In this document: piece after piece, positions 33,798-43,357 of the stretch
Numbering within the stretch: the first letter of the stretch is position 1
Layout: each line of letters begins with the position of its first letter
NCBI GenBank assembly: GCA_002348385.1
Contig: DEBD01000006.1
Location: forward strand, 1-61,711
Direction: 5' to 3'
Source of the DNA: Gammaproteobacteria bacterium UBA2965
GTDB taxonomy: Bacteria; Pseudomonadota; Gammaproteobacteria; Pseudomonadales; Azotimanducaceae
Length of the DNA stretch: 61,711 bases
Translations under genes and position numbers: made by a program
Notes under the pieces: model-generated
Databases searched by the model: none
Told to the model about the DNA's origin: nothing
Seen by the model: the letters and a program-made list of their open reading frames with translations, nothing else

Positions 33798-36401
33798 CTA
33801 CATCCGATAAGTCAGTTCCAGCTCCAACTGACGAGGACGGATCGCACCACCAGAGTAGTCACCGCGGAATCCCTCTGCAGTACCGGTGTTGCCGCCGGTT
33901 TCCGGGATGTCGCCGGCCCCTCGGAATGCGAGCTTATCAGTGAGGTTCTTGCCAATGAATGCCAGCTGCCAACGGCCGTCCGCTGTGCGCAGCCTAACGT
34001 TGGCATCGAGGGTGGCGTAGCCATCCTGAATAACGCCCGGAATACTGGCGCTCAGCTCCTGGTCACTCTTGTACTGAACATTAACCGTCGTGCCTAGAAC
34101 CAGGTTGTTACCAATTGCTCGCTCATAGCTTGCCGCCAAGTGCCCGGACCAGCGTGGCGCGCCTGGGCGAGTATTGCCTGCCAGGTCCTGACGCAAATCC
34201 GTTTCTGTTTGTCCTGGCGCCAGGGGGCCACAACCATCAGCTGGCGTTTGCCCCCCGTAACAAAACTCGAAGAACTCGGTGAACTTGGATTCAAGCCACC
34301 CGAAAGAACCGCTTAAAAACAACCCATCGATAGGCGTCGCCCATTCTACCTGCAGCTCACCGCCGTAGGTTTCTGAGCCCCCTGCATTAGAGGTCACGAA
34401 CGCGAACTGGGCGTCGTTAAAAAAGTCTACCTGCAGATCGCGGAACTTGTAGTAGAAGAGCTCGAACGTGGCGAGCACCGAATTGTCAAACAGGGCGGCT
34501 TTGATTCCGATCTCTCCCCCACGATTCTCTTCGGGGTCGAAGACAAAATCACGGAATTCTATTTCATCATCCGCGGTTACCCCGATGCACGAGCCAAAGT
34601 TAACACCCGGCAAAGCAGGATCTGCGGGACAGAGCTGCCCGTTTACAAAGGGCGGGCTCAGGTTGCTTAAAATAGCGCTGTTGGAAAAACCGCCTGATTT
34701 AAAGCCTTCTTTGTACGCCGCATAAATCGTAACGTTATCGGTAGCCGCATAGGTAAGGGTGGCCTCAGGAATCAGGTTCTTGAACGTCTGATCTGCAGCC
34801 GCCGTGGTCAAGATCGGGTTGTTGGGATCAAATGGTGGAAACAGGCCCACCACTGCCGGGTTGGTGAACGGTTGGATGAACCACGAATCCTTCGTCTCCT
34901 TCATGAACCGCGCACCAGCTGTCAGCACCAACTGATCTGTAAGGTCCCAAGTGAGTTCGCCGTAGAACGACCAGGTCTCTCCGTCGGTTGCCGATTCCTT
35001 GTTATATGCTGTGAACTCGTCGTTCGGGTCGTCGATGGGGCCCGTCCACTGCAGGAAGGCGAAAATCACATCCTGGTTGAAGAATCGATCCGTGGACTGA
35101 TAGTAAGCACCCAGAACGAAGTTGAGACTCGAGTCGAATCGAGTAACCGCACGCGCTTCCACCGCGAACTGCTCGAAGGTGTTTTTCTCGGCAGCAAAAA
35201 TGCTCGTAACGCCGCCGCCGTCAAAGTCGCTCACCCACGCTAGATCGGCATCGTGGTAGTTGATGATTGTCTGCAAATCAACGTTATCAAACGCGTAATC
35301 AAGGGTGGCGGTCAGATTATAAGATTCATACTTCTCGCCATTGTCGCCGTCGCCGAACTGATTGAGCAGATCGTTCTTAGCCGCTACACCCGGCGGTACG
35401 TCATTGATGCCACGCGCGCCATTGAATTCACAATCTACGTCAGGCAGCGGCATTGGCTCGTACAAAACCGTCTGACGTCCAGGCGGCTGCGGATCCACAG
35501 GTACAGCCCGGTGAGCCACACCGTTTAAAGTAGGACAATTATAGAGTTCGCCACCGCCGCTTGAGGCGGTCTGCGAAAACTCCGCATAGGAGCCCTTGAT
35601 GTTGTAACTGAATCGGTCGGACAAATCCCCAGCTACGGTTATACGCACATTGGTCGATTCCTCACCCGGCCACCACTTGCCAGCCGCCTCGGGGTTTTCG
35701 AATGTCGTTGAGGCAAATGTGAAGATATCGAGTGTGGTGTATGTGTCTGCACCCGCGTTGTTTTCGATCCAGCCCTTGTCCATGTCTGAGGTCTGGGCCG
35801 CTATACGAATGCCGATCTTGTCGTTGATGGGTATGGACAAGATGCCTTCTAGCGTTAAGTCCTCGGACTCGAACTCGTGATTGATTCGCGCACTGGCCTC
35901 GAACTCGTCGCCGGGATTGTTGCTCATAAACGAGACAACACCCCCAGTGGCATTCTTACCGAAATAAAGGGCCTGGGGTCCTTTGAGAACCGCCACCTGG
36001 CTGACATCAAACAGGCCTTCGTTGATTGCCCGTGCCTGAGGCATGTATACGCCGTCCATTACGATAGAAACAGACGATTCGATGCCGATACTGGAGGTTG
36101 CCGAGCCAATTCCCCGGATACCAATGAAGGCTCCATTACCGCTACCGGAACGTGCAACGGTCAGCTGAGGCGTTAATGCCTCAAGATCGGTGAAACTCTC
36201 GATCCCGAAGTCTTCCATCCGGTCTTCGTTAACCGCCGTAATGGCCACCGGAATCTCGCGCACTGACTTCTCAGTCGCTCGGGCGGTTACAACGATTTCT
36301 TCGATCTCTGCCGCCAGCACATTGGCAGAGCCAACGGCCCAGGCCAGGCAGAATAAAAACAGTTTGCCGCCCACAGACGACCGACTTCCTTTGATAATCA
36401 T
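33798..36401 (-). CDS. TonB-dependent receptor
   Basis: 867 residues with a signal peptide. The TonB box region EIEEIVVTARATEKSV leads to a plug domain (VPVAITAV-like DLEALTPQLTVARSG) and a large beta-barrel ending in RQLELELTYRM with aromatic/hydrophobic terminus. It resembles the FecA/FyuA-like group used by marine bacteria for uptake of diverse organics or siderophores. GGAGGGAAA before the ATG at 36401 fixes the start. A 21-bp direct repeat lies in its promoter region. Possible substrate link to the Rieske oxygenase downstream. Confidence 0.92.
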   Translation of the reverse strand: MIIKGSRSSVGGKLFLFCLAWAVGSANVLAAEIEEIVVTARATEKSVREIPVAITAVNEDRMEDFGIESFTDLEALTPQLTVARSGSGNGAFIGIRGIGSATSSIGIESSVSIVMDGVYMPQARAINEGLFDVSQVAVLKGPQALYFGKNATGGVVSFMSNNPGDEFEASARINHEFESEDLTLEGILSIPINDKIGIRIAAQTSDMDKGWIENNAGADTYTTLDIFTFASTTFENPEAAGKWWPGEESTNVRITVAGDLSDRFSYNIKGSYAEFSQTASSGGGELYNCPTLNGVAHRAVPVDPQPPGRQTVLYEPMPLPDVDCEFNGARGINDVPPGVAAKNDLLNQFGDGDNGEKYESYNLTATLDYAFDNVDLQTIINYHDADLAWVSDFDGGGVTSIFAAEKNTFEQFAVEARAVTRFDSSLNFVLGAYYQSTDRFFNQDVIFAFLQWTGPIDDPNDEFTAYNKESATDGETWSFYGELTWDLTDQLVLTAGARFMKETKDSWFIQPFTNPAVVGLFPPFDPNNPILTTAAADQTFKNLIPEATLTYAATDNVTIYAAYKEGFKSGGFSNSAILSNLSPPFVNGQLCPADPALPGVNFGSCIGVTADDEIEFRDFVFDPEENRGGEIGIKAALFDNSVLATFELFYYKFRDLQVDFFNDAQFAFVTSNAGGSETYGGELQVEWATPIDGLFLSGSFGWLESKFTEFFEFCYGGQTPADGCGPLAPGQTETDLRQDLAGNTRPGAPRWSGHLAASYERAIGNNLVLGTTVNVQYKSDQELSASIPGVIQDGYATLDANVRLRTADGRWQLAFIGKNLTDKLAFRGAGDIPETGGNTGTAEGFRGDYSGGAIRPRQLELELTYRM

Positions 36402-36445
36402 TTTCCCTCCATCCCCGCGACGTTTATGTCGCAATTGGGTTTCCT

Positions 36446-36532
36446 CTCGACAAGCCCGCTATATGACGGGGCTAATGCCATCGATACGTTGCGGCTGCCA
36501 AAACCCGTCGCCTCGACAAGCCCGCTATATGA
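36446..36532 (-). repeat. Exact 21-bp direct repeat in the TonB-receptor promoter
   Basis: Positions 36446-36466 and 36512-36532 are identical over 21 bp (core AAGCCCGCTATATGA), 66 bp apart. Both copies are 45-131 bp upstream of the receptor ATG. A tandem activator/repressor binding site or a duplicated promoter is likely; the ATATAG segment on the minus strand could also serve as -10. Confidence 0.75.
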
Positions 36533-36687
36533 TCGCACTAGAGCCAACTTCGCAGGGTAATAGCACCACATAGCGACAAGTAGCGCAACTGCCCATTTTG
36601 TTGCCAGAAAAATACTTTGCGACCGTCAACCCAACTGATAGAGTGCGCCGCTCACTGGGTGTACCCGCCTTGCGCCGCAGCGCAGGA

Positions 36688-36890
36688 TCGGGTCTCGGGA
36701 AGTCGGTGTGCGCGGACGGACACTGTCCATCGCGCGATTCCGACGCTGCCCCCGCAACGGTGATCGAGTGAGGTGGCTCAACGGATGTGTCCGAACCACT
36801 GCGCAATGGCATCAGGGCCGCGCGGGAAGGTGCGTCACCTCGGCCTGAAGACAAATTCAGGCACCTCGTCAGCCCGGAGACCGGCCCCGT
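36688..36890 (+). promoter_or_regulatory. Cobalamin riboswitch upstream of btuB
   Basis: The order of conserved elements fits the class I B12 riboswitch: GGGAAGTCGGTGTGCG (36697 on), GATTCCGACGCTG, then GCTGCCCCCGCAACGGTGA (36745-36763), and the B12-box-like AGCCCGGAGACCGGCC (36871-36886). It lies about 100-300 nt upstream of the BtuB-like start, so it should repress receptor synthesis when cobalamin is ample. The exact ends are estimated. Confidence 0.85.
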
Positions 36891-36991
36891 GATTCGCGCA
36901 GGCGCGGTGGGCGCCAGGCACCTGCTGCCATCGTTCACCTCCCTGTTTTCACCAAGGTCCGCGCGGGGATGCGCGGCACAGGCGGGGTCTC

Positions 36992-39046
36992 ATGAACACA
37001 GCATATGCCGGCAGAAGCCGCGCAACCGGCGCCAGCCAAAAAAACAGGTACAGCGGGCGCGCAAGCGTAAACCCACGCAACCTTTCCAGCACATCAATTG
37101 CCCTTCTGGCGGGCGCTATTTCCGCCACCATGGCGATGGGCCCGGCCTACGGCCAATCCAGCGACGATGCTGATGAGGCGGCACTCACCGAAACCCTGGT
37201 GGTTTCCGCGCACCGCACGCCAGTTGAGCAGAAAAGCGTGAGCAGCGCAGCGTCGCTGATCGAAAGGGAATTCATAGACTGGCGCCAGTCATCCTTTGCC
37301 GCTGATCTGCTACGCGACCTGCCCGGTGTGGCGGTGAGCCGCACGGGCAGCTTCGGGTCGCAGACACAGCTGCGTATCCGCGGGGCCGAAGCCAACCACC
37401 TGCTGGTGGTGATCGACGGGGTAGAGGCCAACGATCCCGCCGCCACAGATGAATTCAACTTCGCATCACTGACTACCTTCGACGTGGAATCCATTGAGCT
37501 GGTGCGCGGGCCCCAAAGCGCTTTGTGGGGAAGCGACGCTACGGCCGGCATCATAAACATTACTACCCGCAAGGAGCGGCCGTCCGCCGGGGAAGCCAGA
37601 TCCGTCGATGGGGGGGCGTTCCTGGAAGGCGGCAGCTTCGGCACCTGGCACGGCGGCGCGAGGCTTTCCGCCGCCGGTGAACGGGGTGACGTCCAGGCCA
37701 GCGTCTCAAGGCTGCAGAGCGGCGGCACGAAAACCGCGGCCAGCGGCAGTGAGAAAGATGGCCTGAAGAACACCACGGCCACGCTGCGTGGCAACTGGCA
37801 GCCCAACGAGACCTTCGCGCTGGGCGCGTTCGCGCGCTACACGGACGCGCAGGTGGAGTTTGACGACTTCGATTTCACTACCGGGCTGCCCGCCGATGCC
37901 GACCGCCACACCGACGACCAGCTACTGCTGCTGGGCGCCAGCGCCCGCGTATCGCTGCTGGACGCGCGTTGGACCCACGATGTACGCCTCACCCTGTTGG
38001 ATTCCGAGCACGCGCTCACCAACGACGGTGCGGACGCAGGGCGCAACGGAGCGGAGAAGCGGGGCGTGTACTACCAATCCACGTGGAAGCCTTACGACGC
38101 GCATCAGCTAGTGGTGGCCATCGACCACGAAGAAGCCAAGTTCCGCCAGCGCGGCGAAGCGTCTTTTTTCGGCGACCCGAACCAGGATCAGAAGCTGCAC
38201 GCCACCGGATATGTCGCGGAATATCTCGGCCGACCCGCCGAGCCGCTCATGGTCTCCGCCAGCGTGCGTTTTGATGACAACAGCGACTTCGGCGACGCCA
38301 CTACCTTCCGCTTCACCGCCGCGTACGCCACTCGCCAAACCGGCACGCGGTTGCGCGCCAGCTTCGGCACCGGGCAGAAGTCGCCCACGTTCATCGACCG
38401 CTTCGGTTTCTTTGCCGATCAGTTCCTCGGCAACCCGGATCTCAAGCCGGAGCGCTCTCGCGGCTTCGAGATTGCCGTGGACCAGGCGCTTGCGGACGGC
38501 CGCATCTCGGCCGGGATCGGATACTTCAACGAGCGGCTCAAAGACGAGATAAACGGATTCGCTTTCGACTTCGGCAGCTTTGCTTTCACGGCGGTAAACA
38601 TGGAAGGTCGGAGCAAACGTCAGGGCGTGGAGGCGCAGGTCAACGCACTCGTGGACGAGCACCTGAATATCCGAGCCAGCTATACCTATACCGACTCCAC
38701 GCAGCCCAACGCTGCAGGAGAGCGCGTTCGCGAAATCAGACGCCCCCGACACATGGCCGCGCTGAACGTGAACGTCTCCTCCCTGCAGGGTCGTGCAAAC
38801 ATGAATGTGAACATTTCACACACAAGCCGACAAACGGATGAGTATTTCCCGCCACCACTATTTTCCGGAGAAACGGTAGAGCTGCCTACCTACACGCTGG
38901 TAGACGTTGCCGCGAGCTATCAGCTCAACTCGAGCACCAGCCTTTACGCCCGGGTAGAGAATCTCACTAACGAGAACTACAGCGACGTCTTCGGCTTCGC
39001 CGCCCCGGGACGGGGCGCCTATCTGGGTGTGCGCCTGACCCTGTAG
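36992..39046 (+). CDS. btuB: BtuB-like TonB-dependent cobalamin receptor
   Basis: 684 residues. A long N-terminal leader (about 55 residues) contains a signal (TSIALLAGAISATMAMGPAYGQ); the TonB box region is ALTETLVVSAHRTP, the plug has SQTQLRIRGAEANHLLVVID, and the barrel ends GAYLGVRLTL. The riboswitch directly upstream makes cobalamin or corrinoid the most likely ligand. No btuCDF or cob genes appear in the window. The ATG at 36992 has only a weak ribosome site. Confidence 0.88.
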   Translation: MNTAYAGRSRATGASQKNRYSGRASVNPRNLSSTSIALLAGAISATMAMGPAYGQSSDDADEAALTETLVVSAHRTPVEQKSVSSAASLIEREFIDWRQSSFAADLLRDLPGVAVSRTGSFGSQTQLRIRGAEANHLLVVIDGVEANDPAATDEFNFASLTTFDVESIELVRGPQSALWGSDATAGIINITTRKERPSAGEARSVDGGAFLEGGSFGTWHGGARLSAAGERGDVQASVSRLQSGGTKTAASGSEKDGLKNTTATLRGNWQPNETFALGAFARYTDAQVEFDDFDFTTGLPADADRHTDDQLLLLGASARVSLLDARWTHDVRLTLLDSEHALTNDGADAGRNGAEKRGVYYQSTWKPYDAHQLVVAIDHEEAKFRQRGEASFFGDPNQDQKLHATGYVAEYLGRPAEPLMVSASVRFDDNSDFGDATTFRFTAAYATRQTGTRLRASFGTGQKSPTFIDRFGFFADQFLGNPDLKPERSRGFEIAVDQALADGRISAGIGYFNERLKDEINGFAFDFGSFAFTAVNMEGRSKRQGVEAQVNALVDEHLNIRASYTYTDSTQPNAAGERVREIRRPRHMAALNVNVSSLQGRANMNVNISHTSRQTDEYFPPPLFSGETVELPTYTLVDVAASYQLNSSTSLYARVENLTNENYSDVFGFAAPGRGAYLGVRLTL

Positions 39047-39107
39047 AACCTCATCGGGTCGCGGCTGCAGCTACCGGTGGAGCCGCGCATCCGCGCTCAC
39101 GATATGG

Positions 39108-40001
39108 CTAGGTCATCGATGCCTGACAGATGCTCTCGATAGAGGCATCCAGGGCAGCACTGAACTCGTCGTCGCTCTGCTGGGCCGCCAGCCCCTCGGT
39201 CAGCGCCCGAGAAAAGCTCGCCACCATCTTGTTGTTGCGACTGAGCCTTGCATTGGATTCCTCGCGGGAATAGCCGCCGGAAAGCGCCACCACGCGTACG
39301 ATGTTGGCGTGCTCAATGCACTCCGCGTAGAAGTTGTCCTGCTCGGGCAGAGTCAGCTTGAAAATGACCCGCTCGTCCGCGGTAAGCGCATTAAGGTGAT
39401 CGATGAGCGCCGCCTTCAGCAGATCTTCCGCGGCGGCTTTGTCTGGACAATTGATGTCGACCTCCGGCTCGATGATGGGCACCAGGCCTGCTGCCACGAT
39501 CCGCTTGCCGATCTCGAACTGCTGAGCCACTACCGCCTGCACGCCGCTGGCGCTGGCCCGCTTGATCACCGAGCGCATCTTGGTGCCGAAAATGCCTTTC
39601 TGCTTGCCCCGGGCCAGCAGTTCATCCAACTCCGGCATCGGCTTCATCACCTGCACGCCGTCTTCCTCATCCGCCAGGCCTTTGTCTACCTTGAGGATCG
39701 GCGCCACGTTTTTAACGTTCCACAGGTAGTCGGGCGTCGGCCGGCCATCCACGTCGCGATCCATAGTGTTCTCGAACAGGATTGCCGCGAGAATCCTATC
39801 GCCACCAAAGCTTGGGCTGGTCATGATGCGCGTGCGCATCTGGTGAACCACGTTGAACATTTCCTCGTCGTTCGACCACGCATCGGAGCCGATGCCGTAC
39901 AAGCCCAGGGCTTTGGGCGTGCTGCCGCCGCTTTGATCCAGCGCCGCAATGAAGCCATTGGCAGTTGCCATCTTATTCAGCTGATCGTCAAAATCGCTCA
40001 C
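39108..40001 (-). CDS. Class I fructose-bisphosphate aldolase (FdaI type)
   Basis: 297-residue aldolase matching the Staphylococcus FdaI type: GFIAALDQSGGSTPKAL, MRTRIMTSPSFGGDRILAAI, ILKVDKGLADEEDGVQ, IFGTKMRSV (Schiff-base region) and PIIEPEVDIN. It interconverts fructose-1,6-bisphosphate and triose phosphates. CAGGAG 5 nt before the GTG at 40001 sets the start; the ten extra codons to a TTG are dropped. A hairpin (39060-39066/39081-39087) lies past its stop, shared with btuB. Confidence 0.92.
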   Translation of the reverse strand: MSDFDDQLNKMATANGFIAALDQSGGSTPKALGLYGIGSDAWSNDEEMFNVVHQMRTRIMTSPSFGGDRILAAILFENTMDRDVDGRPTPDYLWNVKNVAPILKVDKGLADEEDGVQVMKPMPELDELLARGKQKGIFGTKMRSVIKRASASGVQAVVAQQFEIGKRIVAAGLVPIIEPEVDINCPDKAAAEDLLKAALIDHLNALTADERVIFKLTLPEQDNFYAECIEHANIVRVVALSGGYSREESNARLSRNNKMVASFSRALTEGLAAQQSDDEFSAALDASIESICQASMT

Positions 40002-40115
40002 GAAAACTCCTGTCGTCTCGCCTGAAGCCAAGTGTGCCGCGACCTCAAGCCACAGCTAAGAAAACCCTGCGCCAACGATACCTCAGTGCCCCGTTCAAAT
40101 GGACCCCCGGATCTC

Positions 40116-40526
40116 TCAATCTGCGAAGGAGACCACGAAAATCAGCCAGGCCAACAGCGGTACCGCAGCCAGCACGCCCAGCGTGTATTTGAGTTGAGCC
40201 GGAAAGATGCGGCCCTTGTCCAACGCCTGAGAGGCGGCGGCGAGGAACAGAGCACCCCAGGTGGAGTAGGGGGAGATGTCGGTTACCGCCGCCGAGATGG
40301 CCATGGCGGTCAACAGACCTGTGCTAGGTAGCTCGCCCGACAGGACAAATGGCGCTGACAGCGGTATGAGCACCCCAATGGTCCCGGCCGTGGATGCTAC
40401 TCCGGTAACCACGGCCACCACGTAGCACAACACCAGCCCCACAAATAAGGGCGGCCCGAGCTGTCCCGTCTGGGAGGCCAGCCAGGCGCTACCGCGGCTC
40501 GGCGAAAGGCCGCAGCCGCGGAGCAT
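40116..40526 (-). pseudogene. C-terminal remnant of an SLC13/DASS-type permease
   Basis: 136 codons, of which about 120 (from AWLASQTGQLGPPLFVG) match the last four membrane spans of a DASS/MatC-like dicarboxylate permease (TGVASTAGTIGVLIPLSAP, SAAVTDISPYSTWGALFLAAA). The N-terminal two thirds are missing, and the first 12 residues are encoded by a GC-rich hairpin. It ends at a normal stop. It lies just after the TonB receptor, so it looks like the stump left by an insertion or deletion. Unlikely to function. Confidence 0.75.
40492..40521. repeat. GC-rich hairpin at the receptor/permease-remnant junction
   Basis: CCGCGGCT / AGCCGCGG 8-bp perfect arms with an inner CGGC/GCCG pairing, 20 nt past the TonB receptor stop. 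No T-tract. It may be the receptor's transcript end or a recombination scar. Confidence 0.6.
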
Positions 40527-40540
40527 TCAACCGATGAGGG

Positions 40541-43000
40541 CTACCAACGAACTCCCGCCTCAACACCGTAATAATCGGGCGGGCCATAGTTCGCAAACGT
40601 CCAAAGCCCGGCAACCACCTGGGTAGCCACCCGATAGCGCTCATCAGTGATATTGCGACCGATGGCACGGACATAGTACTTGCCATCATTGGTAGATACG
40701 GTTACCGACGCATTCAGCAAAGTCCTGGAATCCAGAAACGTATTGAAAGCATCAGAGGCGATGGACTGAGTGTATAGGTTCTCATCCGTGTAATTCACAT
40801 TGGCGTTCAACGTCAAAAGCAGGCTATCGCCCAAGGGCATTTCATAGCTTGCATCCAGCGTCCACTGCCACTCAGGCGCCCGCTCACAGGGTGCGGAGGT
40901 CAGGTCGTAGCCCGCGCCGGGCGTCTCAAACTCCTTCACGCTACAGTCCTGATACCCCATTACCGCGCGGATGGTCAGCCCATCCGCAAGAATCGCGGTG
41001 AGTTCAGCCTCGATCCCCCAGACGTCTTGCTTCGCAGCATTGAAAAATTGAGTGATCTGCTGCTCCGCACCGTTGACGATCAATGGGATATTAATCTGGC
41101 GCTGCAGGTCGTCATACTTCACGTAAAACACCGCGGCATTCATGCGAACGCGATCATCCGCAAACTGCGACTTCAGTCCCAGCTCGAAAGAATCTGCCGT
41201 CTCCGGCCTTGTGGGAGAGGTGGCCGTCTGAAAAGCATCAAGATCATTACCAAAGGCCAGGAAGTTCCCGATCTGGTCGTTATAGCCACCGCTCTTGAAG
41301 CCGCGTGAATAGGTGAAGTACGTATATACATCCTGGGTGGCCTGGTAGCCCAGGCTGATGCGCCAGGTAGGCTCACTGACGGAATCGTCGTTTTCCACCA
41401 CGCCGAAGGGGAATTTGTGCACGCTGGCATCTAGCGGATCGTCAAGGTCCGCCGCCGTGAAGCTTGGATCCGACGCCCCCGACAACTCCTGCACCCAAAC
41501 CTGCTGGCGGGCAAGGAAGGTTTTGTCTTCCCAGGTCATGCGGATACCACCCGTGAGGGTCAACTGTTCACTGATGTCGAGCGTACCCTCTGCGAACATG
41601 GCATAGCTGTCCGACTCCTGGGCGCTGCAAAGTATGAAGGAGTTTTCATTCCAGGTGCCATAGTCGGCACCGAAAAGGCTAGTGGCTGCAGTTGGCAGGC
41701 CCGCGATGTCTAGGAATCCCAGTGTCTGAGCCACACAGAAGTCCACCTCCTCATGCTGATAGAACGCACCGCCCACGAAATTGAATGGTCCGTCGAAATC
41801 CGATGCGATACGCAATTCCTGCTGAAACGTGTCTCGATCATCCGAACGGTTGATATCGAAAGGCGACAGGATCTCACCATCCGGGTGCCTGGTTCCTGAA
41901 TTGCCGGTCTCTGAGCCTGAGAGTCTAGATTCCTGTGTGCGGTAACCGGTTACCGAGGTTAGGGTGCCAAGCTCCGTGTCCCACGACATATTGAGATACA
42001 CGCCGTCCACATCGACGTCGAGCCCCGGCAGGCCAATCAGCAGATCGCTACGGTTTGTGGTACCGCCAACTTCGAGCGGATCCCCAGACGTAGCCCCCAA
42101 TCCGAATGCGTCGAAAGCGAATCCCTGTCCAACCGGCGTTTCATTCACCGTGGCCTCAAAATCGGTATTGTCGCGCACCAACTCATACTGCAGGAGCGCA
42201 CTAAAAGCATCGGTGGGTTCCCACAGCACCTTGAGGCGCCCGTGGCCAATGTCTATCCCGCCGGTGTCTTCTCCACCACCCGCGCCACTCAAACCCGCAA
42301 ACTTGGATCCCATAAAATCGGGGATATTATAAGCCGCACCGTTCTTGACGTAGCCGTCTGATTTTTCATAGGCGCCCACTATGCGAACGGCCAGCTCATT
42401 CTCGATCAACGGAATGTCCACTGCTGCTTTGATCCCAGTAGAACCGAAGCTGCCGTGCGAGGCCTCAATCGCGCCACCCGCCTGCTGCAGGTCAGGACGC
42501 TTAGTTCTGAGGGATAAGGCACCTCCCGTGGTGTTCTTGCCAAACAAAGTGCCTTGTGGTCCTCGAAGTACTTCAACCTGCTCTAGGTCGAATGTGTCAA
42601 GCAGCTGCGTCTGCACGCTGGTCAACACAAAATCATCTATGACAACCGATACGGGCGGCTCAAAATACACGATTATGTTGTTCTGCCCGACTCCGCGCAT
42701 GGCGAAGGAAGCCGCATTGGCAAAACTGGTCACGCGAGCCGAGGAGAAGTTCGGCGTAAAGATAGAAAGATCACCAACGTCACGCGGGCTGGAAGCCTCG
42801 ATCAGTGCAGAATCGATCACGGAGACGGAGATCGGCGTTGACTGCAGATTGGTTTCCCGCCGGGTCGCGGTAACCATTACCTCCTCGATTGCACCGGAGC
42901 TGCTCGCGCTAGGCTCTGCAGATACCGGAATGGCAGGCACCAGTGCGCCAAGTGCGGGCAGCATTAGGATACTCAGCCACCTATATCCGTTTATTTTCAT
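40541..43000 (-). CDS. TonB-dependent receptor
   Basis: 819 residues. Signal peptide (SILMLPALGALVPAIPVSA), TonB-box region IEEVMVTATRRETNLQ, plug (DVGDLSIFTPNFSSARV, then FDLEQVEVLRGPQGTLFGKNTTGG region), and a barrel with TYFTYSRGFKSGGYND and a C-terminal GVEAGVRW. AGGAG precedes the ATG. Belongs to the large class of receptors for unknown organics in marine gammaproteobacteria. Its C-terminal end abuts the truncated permease. Confidence 0.92.
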   Translation of the reverse strand: MKINGYRWLSILMLPALGALVPAIPVSAEPSASSSGAIEEVMVTATRRETNLQSTPISVSVIDSALIEASSPRDVGDLSIFTPNFSSARVTSFANAASFAMRGVGQNNIIVYFEPPVSVVIDDFVLTSVQTQLLDTFDLEQVEVLRGPQGTLFGKNTTGGALSLRTKRPDLQQAGGAIEASHGSFGSTGIKAAVDIPLIENELAVRIVGAYEKSDGYVKNGAAYNIPDFMGSKFAGLSGAGGGEDTGGIDIGHGRLKVLWEPTDAFSALLQYELVRDNTDFEATVNETPVGQGFAFDAFGLGATSGDPLEVGGTTNRSDLLIGLPGLDVDVDGVYLNMSWDTELGTLTSVTGYRTQESRLSGSETGNSGTRHPDGEILSPFDINRSDDRDTFQQELRIASDFDGPFNFVGGAFYQHEEVDFCVAQTLGFLDIAGLPTAATSLFGADYGTWNENSFILCSAQESDSYAMFAEGTLDISEQLTLTGGIRMTWEDKTFLARQQVWVQELSGASDPSFTAADLDDPLDASVHKFPFGVVENDDSVSEPTWRISLGYQATQDVYTYFTYSRGFKSGGYNDQIGNFLAFGNDLDAFQTATSPTRPETADSFELGLKSQFADDRVRMNAAVFYVKYDDLQRQINIPLIVNGAEQQITQFFNAAKQDVWGIEAELTAILADGLTIRAVMGYQDCSVKEFETPGAGYDLTSAPCERAPEWQWTLDASYEMPLGDSLLLTLNANVNYTDENLYTQSIASDAFNTFLDSRTLLNASVTVSTNDGKYYVRAIGRNITDERYRVATQVVAGLWTFANYGPPDYYGVEAGVRW

Positions 43001-43357
43001 GACCTCTCCTCTAGAGAAACAAGTTAAACGCGAACAGCGTTTTTGACGCCACAGGCCCTTAATAAGTTATAAGTTTTCGTGAATCAGACCCGTGAGCTGG
43101 CGATATTTTCTAATACCTCGCATCAAACAGTCAACGACGGGCTGTTCCCCAAATTGACCAAGGCCGTTCGCCCGCAGCATCGCGCAGCGGCACTAGCTGC
43201 AACGGGAAGATCAGGCTGATCAATTGCCCAACGCAACATCGACAAGCGTGCTACCCGCTAAACGCAGACGCCACGCTACAGGCCGCTTAGGGTGTAGGAG
43301 GCTGCGCGAACACGCACCGCTGTGGCTGCCTATGTCCCGTTGGCAATCGCAGTGGGC
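43001..43357. other. 357-bp gap, promoter region only
   Basis: No gene is apparent. Near the receptor start, an AT-rich stretch (43061-43075, minus strand TATAACTTATTAAGG) may be its promoter, and GCGTTTTTGACGC (43038-43050) is a small palindrome. The rest holds nothing I recognise. Confidence 0.4.
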
